Below, in pieces: positions 1-8,575 of a stretch of DNA of 64,000 nucleotides; position 1 is the first letter of the stretch, and each line of letters starts with the position of its first letter. The notes beneath the pieces are model-generated. The model saw only the letters and a list, made by a program, of their open reading frames with translations, made no database searches and was not told the DNA's origin. Origin of the DNA: an uncultured Bacillaceae bacterium. GTDB lineage: Bacteria > Bacillota > Bacilli > Bacillales > Caldibacillaceae. A program made the position numbers and the translations under genes. The stretch lies in NCBI GenBank assembly GCA_937934645.1, contig CALGYZ010000082.1, positions 1 through 64,000 on the forward strand, read 5' to 3'.

Positions 1-642
1 AAACGGGTCGCCGACAAATTCAATTTTGCCAACGAAGACGATATGTACGCAGCCGTAGGGTACAACGGAATATCCGTTTCACAGGTTGTGAACCGTTTAA
101 CTGAAAAATTCAGAAAGAAAAAAGAAACCGAAGAAGCGAATATTTTAAAAGATTCCAAGGAACTGCAAACGGTCGAGCGCAAAAGACGCCATGATGCCGG
201 CGTGAAAGTCGAAGGAATAGAAAATTTGCTAATCCGGTTGTCAAAATGTTGCAGCCCAATTCCAGGGGATGAGATTGTCGGTTATATTACCAGGGGGAGA
301 GGAGTTTCTGTCCACCGTAAAGACTGCCCGAACGTCCGGCCGGAAGAAGTCCGGGACCGGCTGATCTCCGTTGAATGGGACAGTCATGCTTCATCAAATA
401 AAGAATTTAATGTCGACTTGGAAATTTACGGCTATGACCGGCGCGGGTTGTTAAACGAAGTATTGCATGCAATTAATGAGACAAAGACCAATATATCCCA
501 GGTATCCGGCAAATCAAACCGGAATAAAATGATCACAATTCATCTGTCCATTTCGATTAAAAACGTAGTACACCTGAAAAAAGTAGTCGACCGGATTAAA
601 CAAATTCACGATATTTATTCAGTACAACGGATTATTAACTAG
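1..642 (+). CDS. relA: (p)ppGpp synthetase/hydrolase RelA, C-terminal part (5' end outside window)
   Basis: Only the last 213 codons are in the window; the frame is open from base 1, so the gene is cut by the window edge. What remains is the regulatory C-terminal half of a long Rel protein. It shows the zinc-finger/conserved-cysteine segment (Cys-Cys in SKCCSPIPGDE, then HRKDC about 25 residues on) and a terminal ACT domain of about 75 residues. The hydrolase, synthetase and TGS domains lie upstream. In this family the C-terminal half senses ribosome-bound uncharged tRNA and sets the balance of ppGpp synthesis and hydrolysis. dtd follows after 10 bp, the usual relA-dtd pair of Bacillaceae. 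Identification is firm from motifs and synteny. Confidence 0.95.
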   Translation, partial: KRVADKFNFANEDDMYAAVGYNGISVSQVVNRLTEKFRKKKETEEANILKDSKELQTVERKRRHDAGVKVEGIENLLIRLSKCCSPIPGDEIVGYITRGRGVSVHRKDCPNVRPEEVRDRLISVEWDSHASSNKEFNVDLEIYGYDRRGLLNEVLHAINETKTNISQVSGKSNRNKMITIHLSISIKNVVHLKKVVDRIKQIHDIYSVQRIIN

Positions 643-652
643 GAGGAACAAC

Positions 653-1090
653 ATGCGGGTTGTTTTACAACGGGCAAAAAATGCACAAGTTACGGTAAAT
701 AGTGAAGTTGTCGGTAAAATTAAGCACGGATTTGTTCTTTTGGTTGGTGTTACCCACAGTGACACGGAAAAGGATGCCGAATATTTAGCGAAAAAAATAT
801 CGGGATTACGGGTTTTTGAAGATGAAAAAGGGAAGTTAAACTTATCTTTGAAAGAAGTGGACGGGGAAATTTTGTCTGTTTCCCAGTTCACATTGTATGG
901 GGATACACGGAAAGGAAGAAGACCGAACTTTATGGAAGCGGCCAAACCGGAACAAGCAGAGCGTTTATACGATTATTTCAATGAGCAATTGCGCAAGTAC
1001 GGAATCCATGTTGAAACCGGCCGGTTTGGTGCAATGATGGACGTAACCTTTACTAATGACGGTCCGGTTACATTAATATTGGAATCCTAG
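653..1090 (+). CDS. dtd: D-aminoacyl-tRNA deacylase
   Basis: A complete 145-residue protein, the normal length for bacterial Dtd. The enzyme hydrolyses D-aminoacyl-tRNA (and Gly-tRNA-Ala) and so proofreads chirality in the cytoplasm. Both signature motifs are visible: SQFTLYGD at about residues 78-85, and the C-terminal block GAMMDVTFTNDGPVT with the Gly-Pro pair that excludes L-amino acids. The ATG is preceded by AGGAGGAACA in the 10-bp gap after relA, so the two are probably co-transcribed. In B. subtilis the amidase gene yrvJ follows; it is absent here. Confidence 0.96.
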   Translation: MRVVLQRAKNAQVTVNSEVVGKIKHGFVLLVGVTHSDTEKDAEYLAKKISGLRVFEDEKGKLNLSLKEVDGEILSVSQFTLYGDTRKGRRPNFMEAAKPEQAERLYDYFNEQLRKYGIHVETGRFGAMMDVTFTNDGPVTLILES

Positions 1091-1179
1091 ATATTTACCT
1101 TCCGGGTCTGGTGTAATAATGGTCCCTTTGGGAATACTATTTCCGTATGTTATATCCATGATCCGGGAGGTAAAAAACA

Positions 1180-1356
1180 GTGCGTGCGAGTGAAAAGCAT
1201 GAACATTCAAAATTAACTAATAAAAAAGTTTTCGGTGTTAATTTTCATGATTTTATTGAAAAACATGAACATACTCCGTCTTTGGAATTGGCTTCTGAAT
1301 TCGGACTGACGCTCGGGGAAATCAGAAAACTGAAAAAGCAGCTGGAGCGATCATAG
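1180..1356 (+). CDS. small YrzK-like protein with a possible helix-turn-helix
   Basis: A 58-residue reading frame starting with GTG, 9 bases after the strong ribosome-binding site GGGAGG (1165-1170) and ending TAG at 1356. The protein is charged and rich in His and Lys. Its last 30 residues (SLELASEFGLTLGEIRKLKK) look like a short helix-turn-helix. A small gene of this size in front of the hisS leader recalls yrzK of B. subtilis, but that match is from position and memory, not alignment. Function unknown. The frame is supported by the ribosome-binding site and by normal codon use. Confidence 0.72.
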   Translation: MRASEKHEHSKLTNKKVFGVNFHDFIEKHEHTPSLELASEFGLTLGEIRKLKKQLERS

Positions 1357-1362
1357 TCCTTC

Positions 1363-1391
1363 TTGACAATCCGGCGTGCTTGTTTTAAGAT
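1363..1391 (+). promoter_or_regulatory. SigA-type promoter of the hisS-aspS T-box leader
   Basis: TTGACA at 1363-1368 and TAAGAT at 1386-1391 with a 17-base spacer, immediately after the yrzK-like stop codon. Transcription would start near 1398, just where the T-box leader structure begins. Confidence 0.82.
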
Positions 1392-1397
1392 TTAATA

Positions 1398-1690
1398 GCA
1401 AGTGACAAAATTTTCATATTTTAAGCTGATGAGGGAGAAAAGTAGTTTCACCCCAAATGGACAGAGAGGGGATGCCCCGGCTGAAAGCATTCCTCCATTA
1501 TGATGAAACGAAAGACACTCCTGAAGTTAGCTCTGAACGATCCTTTATCATACATAAAGGATTCAGTAGGAGTTTACGTACCAGGCGTTAACGGACTAAG
1601 TGGAAGACCGGATTTGTGTCTTCAATCAGGGTGGCACCGCGGGAAGACTCTCGTCCCTTGTGTATACAGGGGGTGAGAGTCTTTTTTGTG
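1398..1690 (+). ncRNA. T-box leader riboswitch of hisS-aspS
   Basis: The conserved T-box sequence AGGGTGGCACCGCGG is at 1628-1642. It is followed by the terminator hairpin AGACTCTC...GAGAGTCT with a T run (1645-1687). Stem I begins about 1430, and GAAAGACACTCCTGA (1511-1525) matches the specifier-loop context of the alaS leader in this window, where GCC (Ala) occupies the same place. By that alignment the specifier is GAC (Asp, 1514-1516); a CAC (His, 1516-1518) overlaps it. The leader senses uncharged cognate tRNA and opens the downstream synthetase genes. Boundaries are approximate. Confidence 0.93.
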
Positions 1691-1756
1691 GTTTACTGAA
1701 CGTGTACATATTTATGGATGTTTCGTGAGGAATCTGCAAAAAAAGGAGGTTTTATA

Positions 1757-3028
1757 TTGAAGTTCCAAATTCCGAGAGGTACGCAGGATATTTTACCGAA
1801 CCAAGTAAGTACATGGCAATGGATTGAAAATAAACTACGTGAAATAACAAGACGGTACCATTATAAAGAAATCCGTACTCCGATTTTTGAGCATACAGAA
1901 ATTTTTATGAGAAGTGTCGGTGAAACTACCGATATTGTTCAAAAAGAGATGTATTCTTTTAAGGACCGCGGCGGCCGGGAATTAACATTGAGACCGGAAG
2001 GAACCGCACCGGTAGTCCGTTCATTTGTAGAAAATAAATTGTACGGATTGCCGGATCAGCCGGTAAAGCTTTATTATATCGGTCCAATGTTCCGCTACGA
2101 ACGTCCCCAGTCAGGGCGGTATCGCCAGTTTGTTCAGTTTGGCGTTGAAGCACTGGGAAGTGCCGATCCGGCAATTGATGCCGAAGTCATCAGCATGGCG
2201 ATGGAGATTTATAAAGAAGCGGGATTAAAAAATATCAATTTAGTGATTAACAGTTTAGGTGATAAAGAAAGCCGGTTAAAGCACCGGGAAGCCCTGATTG
2301 CCCATTTTAAGCCGTCCATCGGTGAATTTTGTGAAGACTGTCAAAACCGGCTGGAGAAAAACCCACTGCGAATTCTGGACTGCAAAGTCGACCGTGAACA
2401 CGAGCTGATGAAAACCGCCCCGTCCATTCTAGATTATTTGAACGACGAGTCAAAGGTCTATTTTGAAAAAGTATGCGCTTATTTAGATCAATTAAACATC
2501 GAGTATACGATTGATCCGGCTTTGGTCCGGGGACTTGATTATTACAACCAGACAACTTTTGAAATTATGAGTTCCGCGCCCGGATTCGGAGCGATAACCA
2601 CTTTATGCGGCGGCGGCAGGTATAACGGTCTCGTTGAGGAATTCGGCGGGCCGGAAACACCGGGAATCGGTTTCGCCCTGAGCATTGAACGCTTTATTGC
2701 CGCTATGGAAGCGGAAAATATAAAATTGGAAGACCGGAAGCAATTGGATTTTTACATTATTGCCTTAGGCGATAAAGCAAAAGATTATTCCGTGAAAGTT
2801 TTAAATGATATCCGCTGTCAGGGATATTCCGCTGACCGGGATTATACGGGCAGAAAAATGAAGGCTCAGATGAAATCGGCCGACCGGCTTAAAGCCCGGT
2901 ATGTGTTAATTTTGGGAGAAGATGAATTGGAGCAGGGTGTTATTCAAATGAAAAATATGGAAACCGGTGAACAAAAAGAACTTTCACTTGATACGTTAAC
3001 CGAAGAAATAAAACAACTAAAGTTTTAA
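1757..3028 (+). CDS. hisS: histidyl-tRNA synthetase
   Basis: Class II aminoacyl-tRNA synthetase charging tRNA-His, 423 residues from the TTG at 1757, the normal length. This TTG sits 7 bases after AAAGGAGG; an upstream in-frame ATG at 1718 lies in the T-box region and has no such site. Visible motifs are motif 2 (LRPEGTAPVVRS), the histidine-binding HisA motif LVRGLDYYNQTTFE and HisB GGGRYNGLVEEFGG, then a C-terminal anticodon-binding domain from about residue 325. It overlaps the upstream ATG of the aspS frame by one base; hisS-aspS is the usual two-gene operon under the T-box leader. Confidence 0.97.
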   Translation: MKFQIPRGTQDILPNQVSTWQWIENKLREITRRYHYKEIRTPIFEHTEIFMRSVGETTDIVQKEMYSFKDRGGRELTLRPEGTAPVVRSFVENKLYGLPDQPVKLYYIGPMFRYERPQSGRYRQFVQFGVEALGSADPAIDAEVISMAMEIYKEAGLKNINLVINSLGDKESRLKHREALIAHFKPSIGEFCEDCQNRLEKNPLRILDCKVDREHELMKTAPSILDYLNDESKVYFEKVCAYLDQLNIEYTIDPALVRGLDYYNQTTFEIMSSAPGFGAITTLCGGGRYNGLVEEFGGPETPGIGFALSIERFIAAMEAENIKLEDRKQLDFYIIALGDKAKDYSVKVLNDIRCQGYSADRDYTGRKMKAQMKSADRLKARYVLILGEDELEQGVIQMKNMETGEQKELSLDTLTEEIKQLKF

Positions 3029-3042
3029 TGGAGGAAGGATCA

Positions 3043-4824
3043 ATGGCGTTATTTGGAAGAACGTATTATTGCGGAGAACTAAGGGAGAAACATGCAGGAG
3101 AGATTGTGAAATTAAAAGGATGGGTACAGAGAAGACGGGATCTTGGAGGATTAATTTTTATCGATTTGAGGGACCGTACCGGCATCGTTCAGGTTGTTTT
3201 CAGTCCGGAAGTGTCCCCTGAAGCTTTAGCCATTGCTGACAAAGTGCGCAATGAATATGTTCTGGATGTCGAAGGAAAAGTCGTTATCCGGGAAAAGGGA
3301 ACAGAAAACCCGAAAATAAAAACCGGAAATATCGAAGTCCAATGCCATAAAATTACGATTATCAATGAATCGAAGACACCTCCGTTTAAAATTGAAGATG
3401 AAACGGACATATCGGAAGAAGTCCGCCTGAAATACCGTTATTTGGATTTACGGCGTCCGGTTATGTACGAGACATTGAAATTGCGCCATAAAACTACGAT
3501 GACCGTACGTGAATTTCTTGATAAAGAAGGGTTTATCGAGGTTGAAACCCCGGTATTGACAAAAAGCACCCCGGAAGGTGCTAGGGATTATTTAGTGCCC
3601 AGCCGTGTACATCCTGGACAATTTTATGCCTTGCCCCAAAGCCCGCAAATTTTTAAACAACTGCTGATGGTGTCAGGATTTGACCGGTATTTCCAAATTG
3701 CCCGTTGTTTCCGGGACGAAGATCTGCGGGCTGACCGGCAGCCGGAATTTACACAAATTGATATAGAGATGAGCTTTATGGACCGGGATGAGATTATAGA
3801 CCTTGTGGAACGGATGTTACAAAAAGTTATGAAAGACGTGAAGGGAATTGATGTTTCCCTGCCGTTTCCAAGAATGACTTACCACGAAGCAATGGCACGG
3901 TACGGAACGGACAAGCCGGACACACGTTTCGGACTTGAGCTGGTTGATGTATCTGAAACGGTAAAAAATGTTAAATTTAAAGTCTTCTCGGATACGGTTG
4001 CATCGGGAGGACAGGTTAAAGGAATTAACGTTCAAGGTGCGGCTGACAAGTATTCCCGGAAAGATATCGATGAGTTAACTGATTTTGTGAAAATATACGG
4101 TGCGAAAGGACTGGCTTGGATCAAGATAACGGATGAAGGCTTTACAGGTCCGATTGCCAAGTTTTTCAGTGATGAAGAAAGCAAACAAATTCAGTCGGCC
4201 TTTGATGCTAATCCTGGAGATTTATTGCTGTTTGTGGCGGACAAACCGTCAATCGTGGCAGACAGCCTCGGTGCTCTGAGAGTAAAACTCGGTAAAGAGC
4301 TCAACTTAATCGATGAATCCAAGTATAATTTCCTCTGGATAACCGATTGGCCGTTATTGGAATATGATGAAGAAGAGAGACGTTATTTTGCAGCGCACCA
4401 TCCGTTTACTATGCCGGTAAGGGAAGATTTGGAATTTCTGGAAACAGAGCCGGGGCGGGTACGTGCTCAGGCCTACGATATTGTTTTAAACGGATATGAA
4501 TTGGGCGGAGGCTCATTGCGGATCTTTGAACGGGACATACAGGAAAAAATGTTCCGTGCTCTCGGATTTACCGATGAAGAAGCGAAAGAACAATTTGGTT
4601 TCCTTATGGAAGCATTCGAATACGGTACACCTCCTCACGGGGGAATTGCCCTCGGTCTTGACCGGCTCGTAATGCTTCTTGCAGGCAGATCGAATATCAG
4701 GGATACCATTGCGTTTCCGAAAACTGCCAGCGCCAGTGACTTGCTGACCGATGCACCAAGCGAAGTAAGTAAAGCCCAATTGGATGAACTTAAGCTGAAA
4801 CTCGATATTATTGAGATCGAATAG
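3043..4824 (+). CDS. aspS: aspartyl-tRNA synthetase
   Basis: 593 residues, typical of bacterial AspRS. Order: N-terminal OB-fold anticodon-binding domain (about 1-110), class II catalytic core with motif 2 (FRDEDLRADRQPEFTQ), an inserted bacterial GAD domain near the middle, and motif 3 (GIALGLDRLVML) near residue 535. I chose the ATG at 3043 because GGAGGAAGG lies just before it; the in-frame ATG at 3028 is part of that ribosome-binding site. Co-transcribed with hisS. Confidence 0.97.
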   Translation: MALFGRTYYCGELREKHAGEIVKLKGWVQRRRDLGGLIFIDLRDRTGIVQVVFSPEVSPEALAIADKVRNEYVLDVEGKVVIREKGTENPKIKTGNIEVQCHKITIINESKTPPFKIEDETDISEEVRLKYRYLDLRRPVMYETLKLRHKTTMTVREFLDKEGFIEVETPVLTKSTPEGARDYLVPSRVHPGQFYALPQSPQIFKQLLMVSGFDRYFQIARCFRDEDLRADRQPEFTQIDIEMSFMDRDEIIDLVERMLQKVMKDVKGIDVSLPFPRMTYHEAMARYGTDKPDTRFGLELVDVSETVKNVKFKVFSDTVASGGQVKGINVQGAADKYSRKDIDELTDFVKIYGAKGLAWIKITDEGFTGPIAKFFSDEESKQIQSAFDANPGDLLLFVADKPSIVADSLGALRVKLGKELNLIDESKYNFLWITDWPLLEYDEEERRYFAAHHPFTMPVREDLEFLETEPGRVRAQAYDIVLNGYELGGGSLRIFERDIQEKMFRALGFTDEEAKEQFGFLMEAFEYGTPPHGGIALGLDRLVMLLAGRSNIRDTIAFPKTASASDLLTDAPSEVSKAQLDELKLKLDIIEIE

Positions 4825-4848
4825 CATAAAATTACCAGTGTTGTATAC

Positions 4849-4878
4849 TTGAAAACCAAGCTTTGTATATGGTATTAT
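4849..4878 (+). promoter_or_regulatory. promoter of 6S RNA
   Basis: TTGAAA at 4849-4854 and TATTAT at 4873-4878 with an 18-base spacer. The start point predicted 7-10 bases further on coincides with the 5' arm of the 6S RNA closing stem. Confidence 0.65.
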
Positions 4879-4886
4879 ACTATCGA

Positions 4887-5084
4887 AAAAAGAGAGTCCT
4901 GATGTGTCCGTTAGTTTAACCCACGTTTTGACCGAACACCAATAAACAAGGGAGTCCGGAGTTTCTAAACGGCGCAAATGCCCCTCCGGGGGGACTTGCA
5001 AAGTTTAGAACAGGACACCCACCTGCCGAGAGCGGGTTCAAAACTGGCATAAAAACGACGGCACAATTGGGACACTCTTTTATT
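4887..5084 (+). ncRNA. ssrS: 6S RNA (BsrA/SsrS type)
   Basis: The 375-bp gap between aspS and tcdA is where B. subtilis carries bsrA. The ends pair in a long closing stem: AAAGAGAGTCC (from about 4889) with GGGACACTCTTTT (5070-5082), with a single mismatch. The internal blocks GTCCTGATGTGTCC and GGGAGTCCGGAGTTT resemble the Bacillus 6S-1 RNA as I remember it. 6S RNA mimics an open promoter and binds the housekeeping RNA polymerase. Ends are inferred from the stem and the T run; a covariance-model search would settle them. Confidence 0.88.
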
Positions 5085-5199
5085 TTGTTTAAAAAAACTG
5101 TTTATTATCTTTACAATACAATATTTCATTTTTCATGGTTCTTTTTTTTTGTTTTTTTAAAGACAATATTTAAATTCTGTAAAAGGATGTGACTGCATT

Positions 5200-5973
5200 G
5201 TGTTGCATCAATTTTCACGAAATGAGCTGGCGATTGGAAAAGAAGGGTTGGAAAAGCTGAAAAATATGTCCGTTCTTGTTCTCGGCATTGGCGGTGTCGG
5301 CTCTTTTGCCACCGAAGCTCTGGCCAGGAGCGGAATCGGCCGTTTGATTTTAATTGATAAAGATCATGTGGATATTACGAACGTGAACCGTCAAATTATT
5401 GCTCTACTGTCAACCATCGGACGGCCGAAAGTTGAAGTAATGAAGGAACGAATCGCGGATATTAATCCGGATTGCGAAGTCATTGCATTAAAAATGTTTT
5501 ATACGGAAGAAACATATGAGGAGATTTTTAAACATAAAATCGACTTTGTCGTCGATGCATCGGATACAATTATTTATAAGATTCATATTATTAAAGAATG
5601 TTTTCGTAGAAACATTCCGATTATTTCTTGTATGGGCGCAGCCAACAAGATGGATCCGACGAGACTCAAAATAACGGATATATCAGAAACCCATACGGAT
5701 CCGATTGCCCGGGTAATCCGGAGAAAATTAAAAAAAGCCGGGATTGAAAAAGGAGTTCCTGTAGTTTTTTCCGATGAAAGCCCGATCGTCATCCGGAAGG
5801 ACGTTCGGAAGTATGTGGGAAATGACGCTTCTAAAATAAGAAAGGAAAAAATGCCTCCGTCTTCCAACGCCTTTGTTCCGTCAGTTGCCGGCTTAATCAT
5901 GGCGTCGTATGTCGTCAGAAAAAGTTTAACGGGCGTTCCGATTGAGCGGGTGAAAGACGGGGCAATGGTTTAA
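5200..5973 (+). CDS. tcdA: tRNA threonylcarbamoyladenosine dehydratase
   Basis: 257-residue E1-like (ThiF/MoeB-type) protein, YrvM of B. subtilis. It cyclises the t6A37 base of tRNA to ct6A using ATP. The nucleotide-binding glycine motif VLGIGGVGSFATEALARSG is near residue 30, followed by the acidic end of the second strand (LIDKDHVDITNVNRQ), and SFVP-like SNAFVPSVAGL near the C terminus. The start is GTG at 5200, preceded by AAAGGATGTGA. It is not obviously co-transcribed with aspS because the 6S gene and its terminator lie between. It converges on rarA. Confidence 0.95.
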   Translation: MLHQFSRNELAIGKEGLEKLKNMSVLVLGIGGVGSFATEALARSGIGRLILIDKDHVDITNVNRQIIALLSTIGRPKVEVMKERIADINPDCEVIALKMFYTEETYEEIFKHKIDFVVDASDTIIYKIHIIKECFRRNIPIISCMGAANKMDPTRLKITDISETHTDPIARVIRRKLKKAGIEKGVPVVFSDESPIVIRKDVRKYVGNDASKIRKEKMPPSSNAFVPSVAGLIMASYVVRKSLTGVPIERVKDGAMV

Positions 5974-5985
5974 TGTAATGCAGAG

Positions 5986-6020
5986 AATCAGTGTAAAATT
6001 TATTTACACTGATTTTTTCA
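5986..6020. terminator. bidirectional terminator between tcdA and rarA
   Basis: Arms AATCAGTGTAAA (5986-5997) and TTTACACTGATT (6003-6014) are perfectly complementary; T runs on both sides serve the convergent genes. Confidence 0.9.
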
Positions 6021-7298
6021 TTCTTTCATTAATTCATTAATGTTTTCATAAATTTGTGCCAAGGCTTTTTCATATTTTCCGGTTTTTTTCGGATGATAAT
6101 AGCGTTTGCCCGCTAGAGTATCCGGTAAATATTGCTGTTTAACCCATCCGCTTTCATAATCATGCGGATATTTGTAGCCGGTTCCTCTTCCTAACTGTTT
6201 GGCACCTTTATAGTGGGCATCTTTTAAATGATTCGGTACTTCTCCGGCCAACCCTTTTTTTACATCGGAAATAGCAGCATCAATGGCCGTCAGTGCCGAG
6301 TTCGATTTCGGCGACAGGCAAAGTTCAATCACAGCGTTAGCCAGGGGAATACGCGCTTCGGGAAAGCCGATTTTTTCCGCTGTTTGTACCGCGGCAAATG
6401 TTCTTGCGCATGCTTGCGGATTAGCAAGGCCGATATCTTCATAAGCGATAACAAGCAATCTCCGGGCTATGCTTGGCAAGTCCTCGGCAACGATCATCCT
6501 GGCCAAATAGTGAAGAGCTGCATTGACGTCACTTCCCCGAATTGATTTCTGTAAGCCCGATAATACATCATAATGGTTGTCTCCGTTCCGGTCATGGGAA
6601 AAGCTTTTCTTTTGCACACATTCTTCCGCAATAGGAAGCGTAATTTGAATCTTTCCGTCTTCATCGGGCCCGGTAGATAAAACGGCCAGTTCCAGACCGT
6701 TTAATGCACTGCGTAAGTCGCCGTTAGTCGCCCGGGAAAAAAATTCAAGCGCTTCGTCGGTAATGTTAACCGGATACTTTCCCAGACCGCGTTCTTCATC
6801 CTTTAATGCCCTGATTAAAACGGACTTAATATCTTCGGGGAAAAGGGGCTTTAACTCGAAAATTTGGCAGCGGCTGCGGATGGCCGGATTAATGACATGA
6901 TAGGGATTGCCGGTAGTGGCACCGATTAAAACGATCATGCCGTTTTCCAAATAAGGAAGGAGAAAATCCTGCTTTGCTTTATCAAGCCGGTGGACCTCAT
7001 CAATAAGCAAAATGACTTTTCCACTTATTTTCGCTTCTTCGATAACAATTTCCATATCTTTTTTATTATTCGTGACCGCATTTAATTTGCGGAAAGCATA
7101 ATCTGTGCTTCCGGCAATGGCACCGGCAATGGATGTTTTGCCGACTCCCGGCGGACCGTATAAAATCATGGATGACAATTGCCGCGCCTTAACCATGCGG
7201 TGGATAATTTTTCCTTCACCAATTAAATGCTTTTGACCTGCTACTTCATCTATTGTTCTTGGACGCATTCTGTAGGCTAACGGTTGTGTTTTCATCAT
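6018..7298 (-). CDS. rarA: replication-associated recombination protein RarA (AAA+ ATPase)
   Basis: 426-residue AAA+ ATPase of the MgsA/RarA/WRNIP1 family, acting at stalled replication forks. Walker A GPPGVGKTS is near residue 50, Walker B LLIDEVHRLDK near residue 97, and the sensor/arginine-finger block GATTGNPYHVINPAIRSR follows. The C-terminal half is the RarA tetramerisation and DNA-binding region. It is the B. subtilis yrvN position but is transcribed opposite to its neighbours here. Start ATG 7298 (a second ATG is the next codon), preceded by GGGGAAG. Confidence 0.95.
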   Translation of the reverse strand: MMKTQPLAYRMRPRTIDEVAGQKHLIGEGKIIHRMVKARQLSSMILYGPPGVGKTSIAGAIAGSTDYAFRKLNAVTNNKKDMEIVIEEAKISGKVILLIDEVHRLDKAKQDFLLPYLENGMIVLIGATTGNPYHVINPAIRSRCQIFELKPLFPEDIKSVLIRALKDEERGLGKYPVNITDEALEFFSRATNGDLRSALNGLELAVLSTGPDEDGKIQITLPIAEECVQKKSFSHDRNGDNHYDVLSGLQKSIRGSDVNAALHYLARMIVAEDLPSIARRLLVIAYEDIGLANPQACARTFAAVQTAEKIGFPEARIPLANAVIELCLSPKSNSALTAIDAAISDVKKGLAGEVPNHLKDAHYKGAKQLGRGTGYKYPHDYESGWVKQQYLPDTLAGKRYYHPKKTGKYEKALAQIYENINELMKE

Positions 7299-7430
7299 AC
7301 TTCCCCTTTATCACAGTAGTTGCAAAATGTTCCAACCTCTAATCTAACATAAAGCCGGAAAATGGTGAAGAAACCGGACATAGTGATGTTTATTAAATTA
7401 TGATATAATAATAAGATAGGCGCATAAAAA

Positions 7431-8135
7431 ATGAAAAAAGGAAGTCGGTTGTTATTGAAAATTTTTAACTTGGAACTGCTTGTTAAATCATTAATTTATC
7501 TCGCGGGTATATGTGTCATGTCTTTCGGAATCGCGCTGACGATTCAGGCAGGAATCGGCGTTGCACCATGGGATGTTTTGCACATTGGATTGTATAAACA
7601 ATTCGGACTCACTATCGGAACATGGAATATTATTGTTGGTATAATAATATTGGCTGCATCCGCAGTCATCGTGAAAAAATTTCCGAAACCGGGTGCGTAT
7701 TTTAATTTGATTTTCGTCGGGGTTTTCATTGACCTGTTTCTTTTTTTGCTCCCCTTTTCGCCTTCCTTTTTTATAACAAAAATCATCGTATTAATTGCAG
7801 GATTGATCATTATGGCAACCGGTATGGGAATGTATATTTCCGCCGGGGTCGGCACCGGACCGCGGGACAGTTTAATGATGGCCCTGCATTTGAAAAAAGG
7901 GTGGAAAGTACAAAATGTCCGTCTGGTTATGGAAATTTCCGTGCTCGTTGCCGGCTGGTTGATGGGAGGTCCAGTCCATATCGGAACCGTAATTGCCGGC
8001 TTATTGACCGGGCATGCCTCCGGTATATCCATTTCTTATTTTTATAAACATACCAACCGTCTCATTAACGTCATTCAAAAATATGAAAAGAAAAAAGAAC
8101 AAATGAAAGGAAACAAAAAAGAAATTGTCATGTAA
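7431..8135 (+). CDS. YczE/YyaS/YitT-type integral membrane protein
   Basis: A 234-residue membrane protein with about five hydrophobic segments (roughly residues 20-40, 60-80, 88-110, 118-138 and 170-195) and a basic C-terminal tail. The repeated glycine-rich pattern (IQAGIGVAPWDVLHIGL early, ISAGVGTGPRDSLMMAL later) is that of the YczE/YyaS family, whose members include transporter-like proteins of unknown substrate. No gene of this type is in the B. subtilis rarA-cymR interval as I recall it. The start is uncertain: ATG 7431 has no clear ribosome-binding site, while AAGGAAG at 7438-7444 could serve TTG 7449 or TTG 7455. A TATAAT is at 7404-7409. cymR follows after 17 bp, so it may be in the cymR operon. 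Confidence 0.85.
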   Translation: MKKGSRLLLKIFNLELLVKSLIYLAGICVMSFGIALTIQAGIGVAPWDVLHIGLYKQFGLTIGTWNIIVGIIILAASAVIVKKFPKPGAYFNLIFVGVFIDLFLFLLPFSPSFFITKIIVLIAGLIIMATGMGMYISAGVGTGPRDSLMMALHLKKGWKVQNVRLVMEISVLVAGWLMGGPVHIGTVIAGLLTGHASGISISYFYKHTNRLINVIQKYEKKKEQMKGNKKEIVM

Positions 8136-8152
8136 ATTGAGGTGCTGTACAA

Positions 8153-8575
8153 ATGAAAATATCAACGAAAGGCAGATACGGATTAACTATTATGATTGAA
8201 CTGGCTAAAAAACACGGGGAAGGGCCGATCGCATTAAAAACAATCGCCAGGTCCAATAATTTATCTGAACATTATTTAGAACAAATCATTTCCCCTTTGA
8301 GAAACGCAGGTCTCGTCCGGAGTATCCGCGGTGCATACGGCGGTTATACTTTGGCTGATGATCCGAAAAACATAACAGCCGGAGATATCATCCGTGTGCT
8401 GGAAGGACCGATTCAGCTTGTAGAAGGAATAGAAGACGAAGAACCGGCAAAGAGAGAATTATGGATCCGGATCAGTGACGCGATAAAAAATGTTTTGGAT
8501 AATACTACTCTTGAAGATCTGGCCACGCATTCCGAGTCTGGTGACAGTGATGAAGGCTACATGTTTTACATTTAG
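8153..8575 (+). CDS. cymR: Rrf2-family cysteine metabolism repressor CymR
   Basis: 140-residue Rrf2-type winged-helix regulator; the N terminus (MKISTKGRYGLTIMIELA) and the recognition helix region (SEHYLEQIISPLRNAGLV) are typical. It lacks the three-cysteine cluster of IscR, so it should not bind an Fe-S cluster. That fits CymR, which in Bacillus works with CysK to repress sulfur-acquisition genes. It lies directly upstream of iscS and mnmA, the usual place. Ribosome-binding site TTGAGGTG precedes the ATG. Confidence 0.94.
   Translation: MKISTKGRYGLTIMIELAKKHGEGPIALKTIARSNNLSEHYLEQIISPLRNAGLVRSIRGAYGGYTLADDPKNITAGDIIRVLEGPIQLVEGIEDEEPAKRELWIRISDAIKNVLDNTTLEDLATHSESGDSDEGYMFYI

Noticed and set aside
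4513..5001. 162-codon minus-strand frame opposite the end of aspS and the 6S RNA
   Set aside because: It is a shadow of aspS continuing into a structured RNA gene; no start signal.
7544..8032. 162-codon minus-strand frame opposite the YczE-type gene
   Set aside because: Antisense of a membrane protein typically gives long open frames; the plus strand matches a known family.
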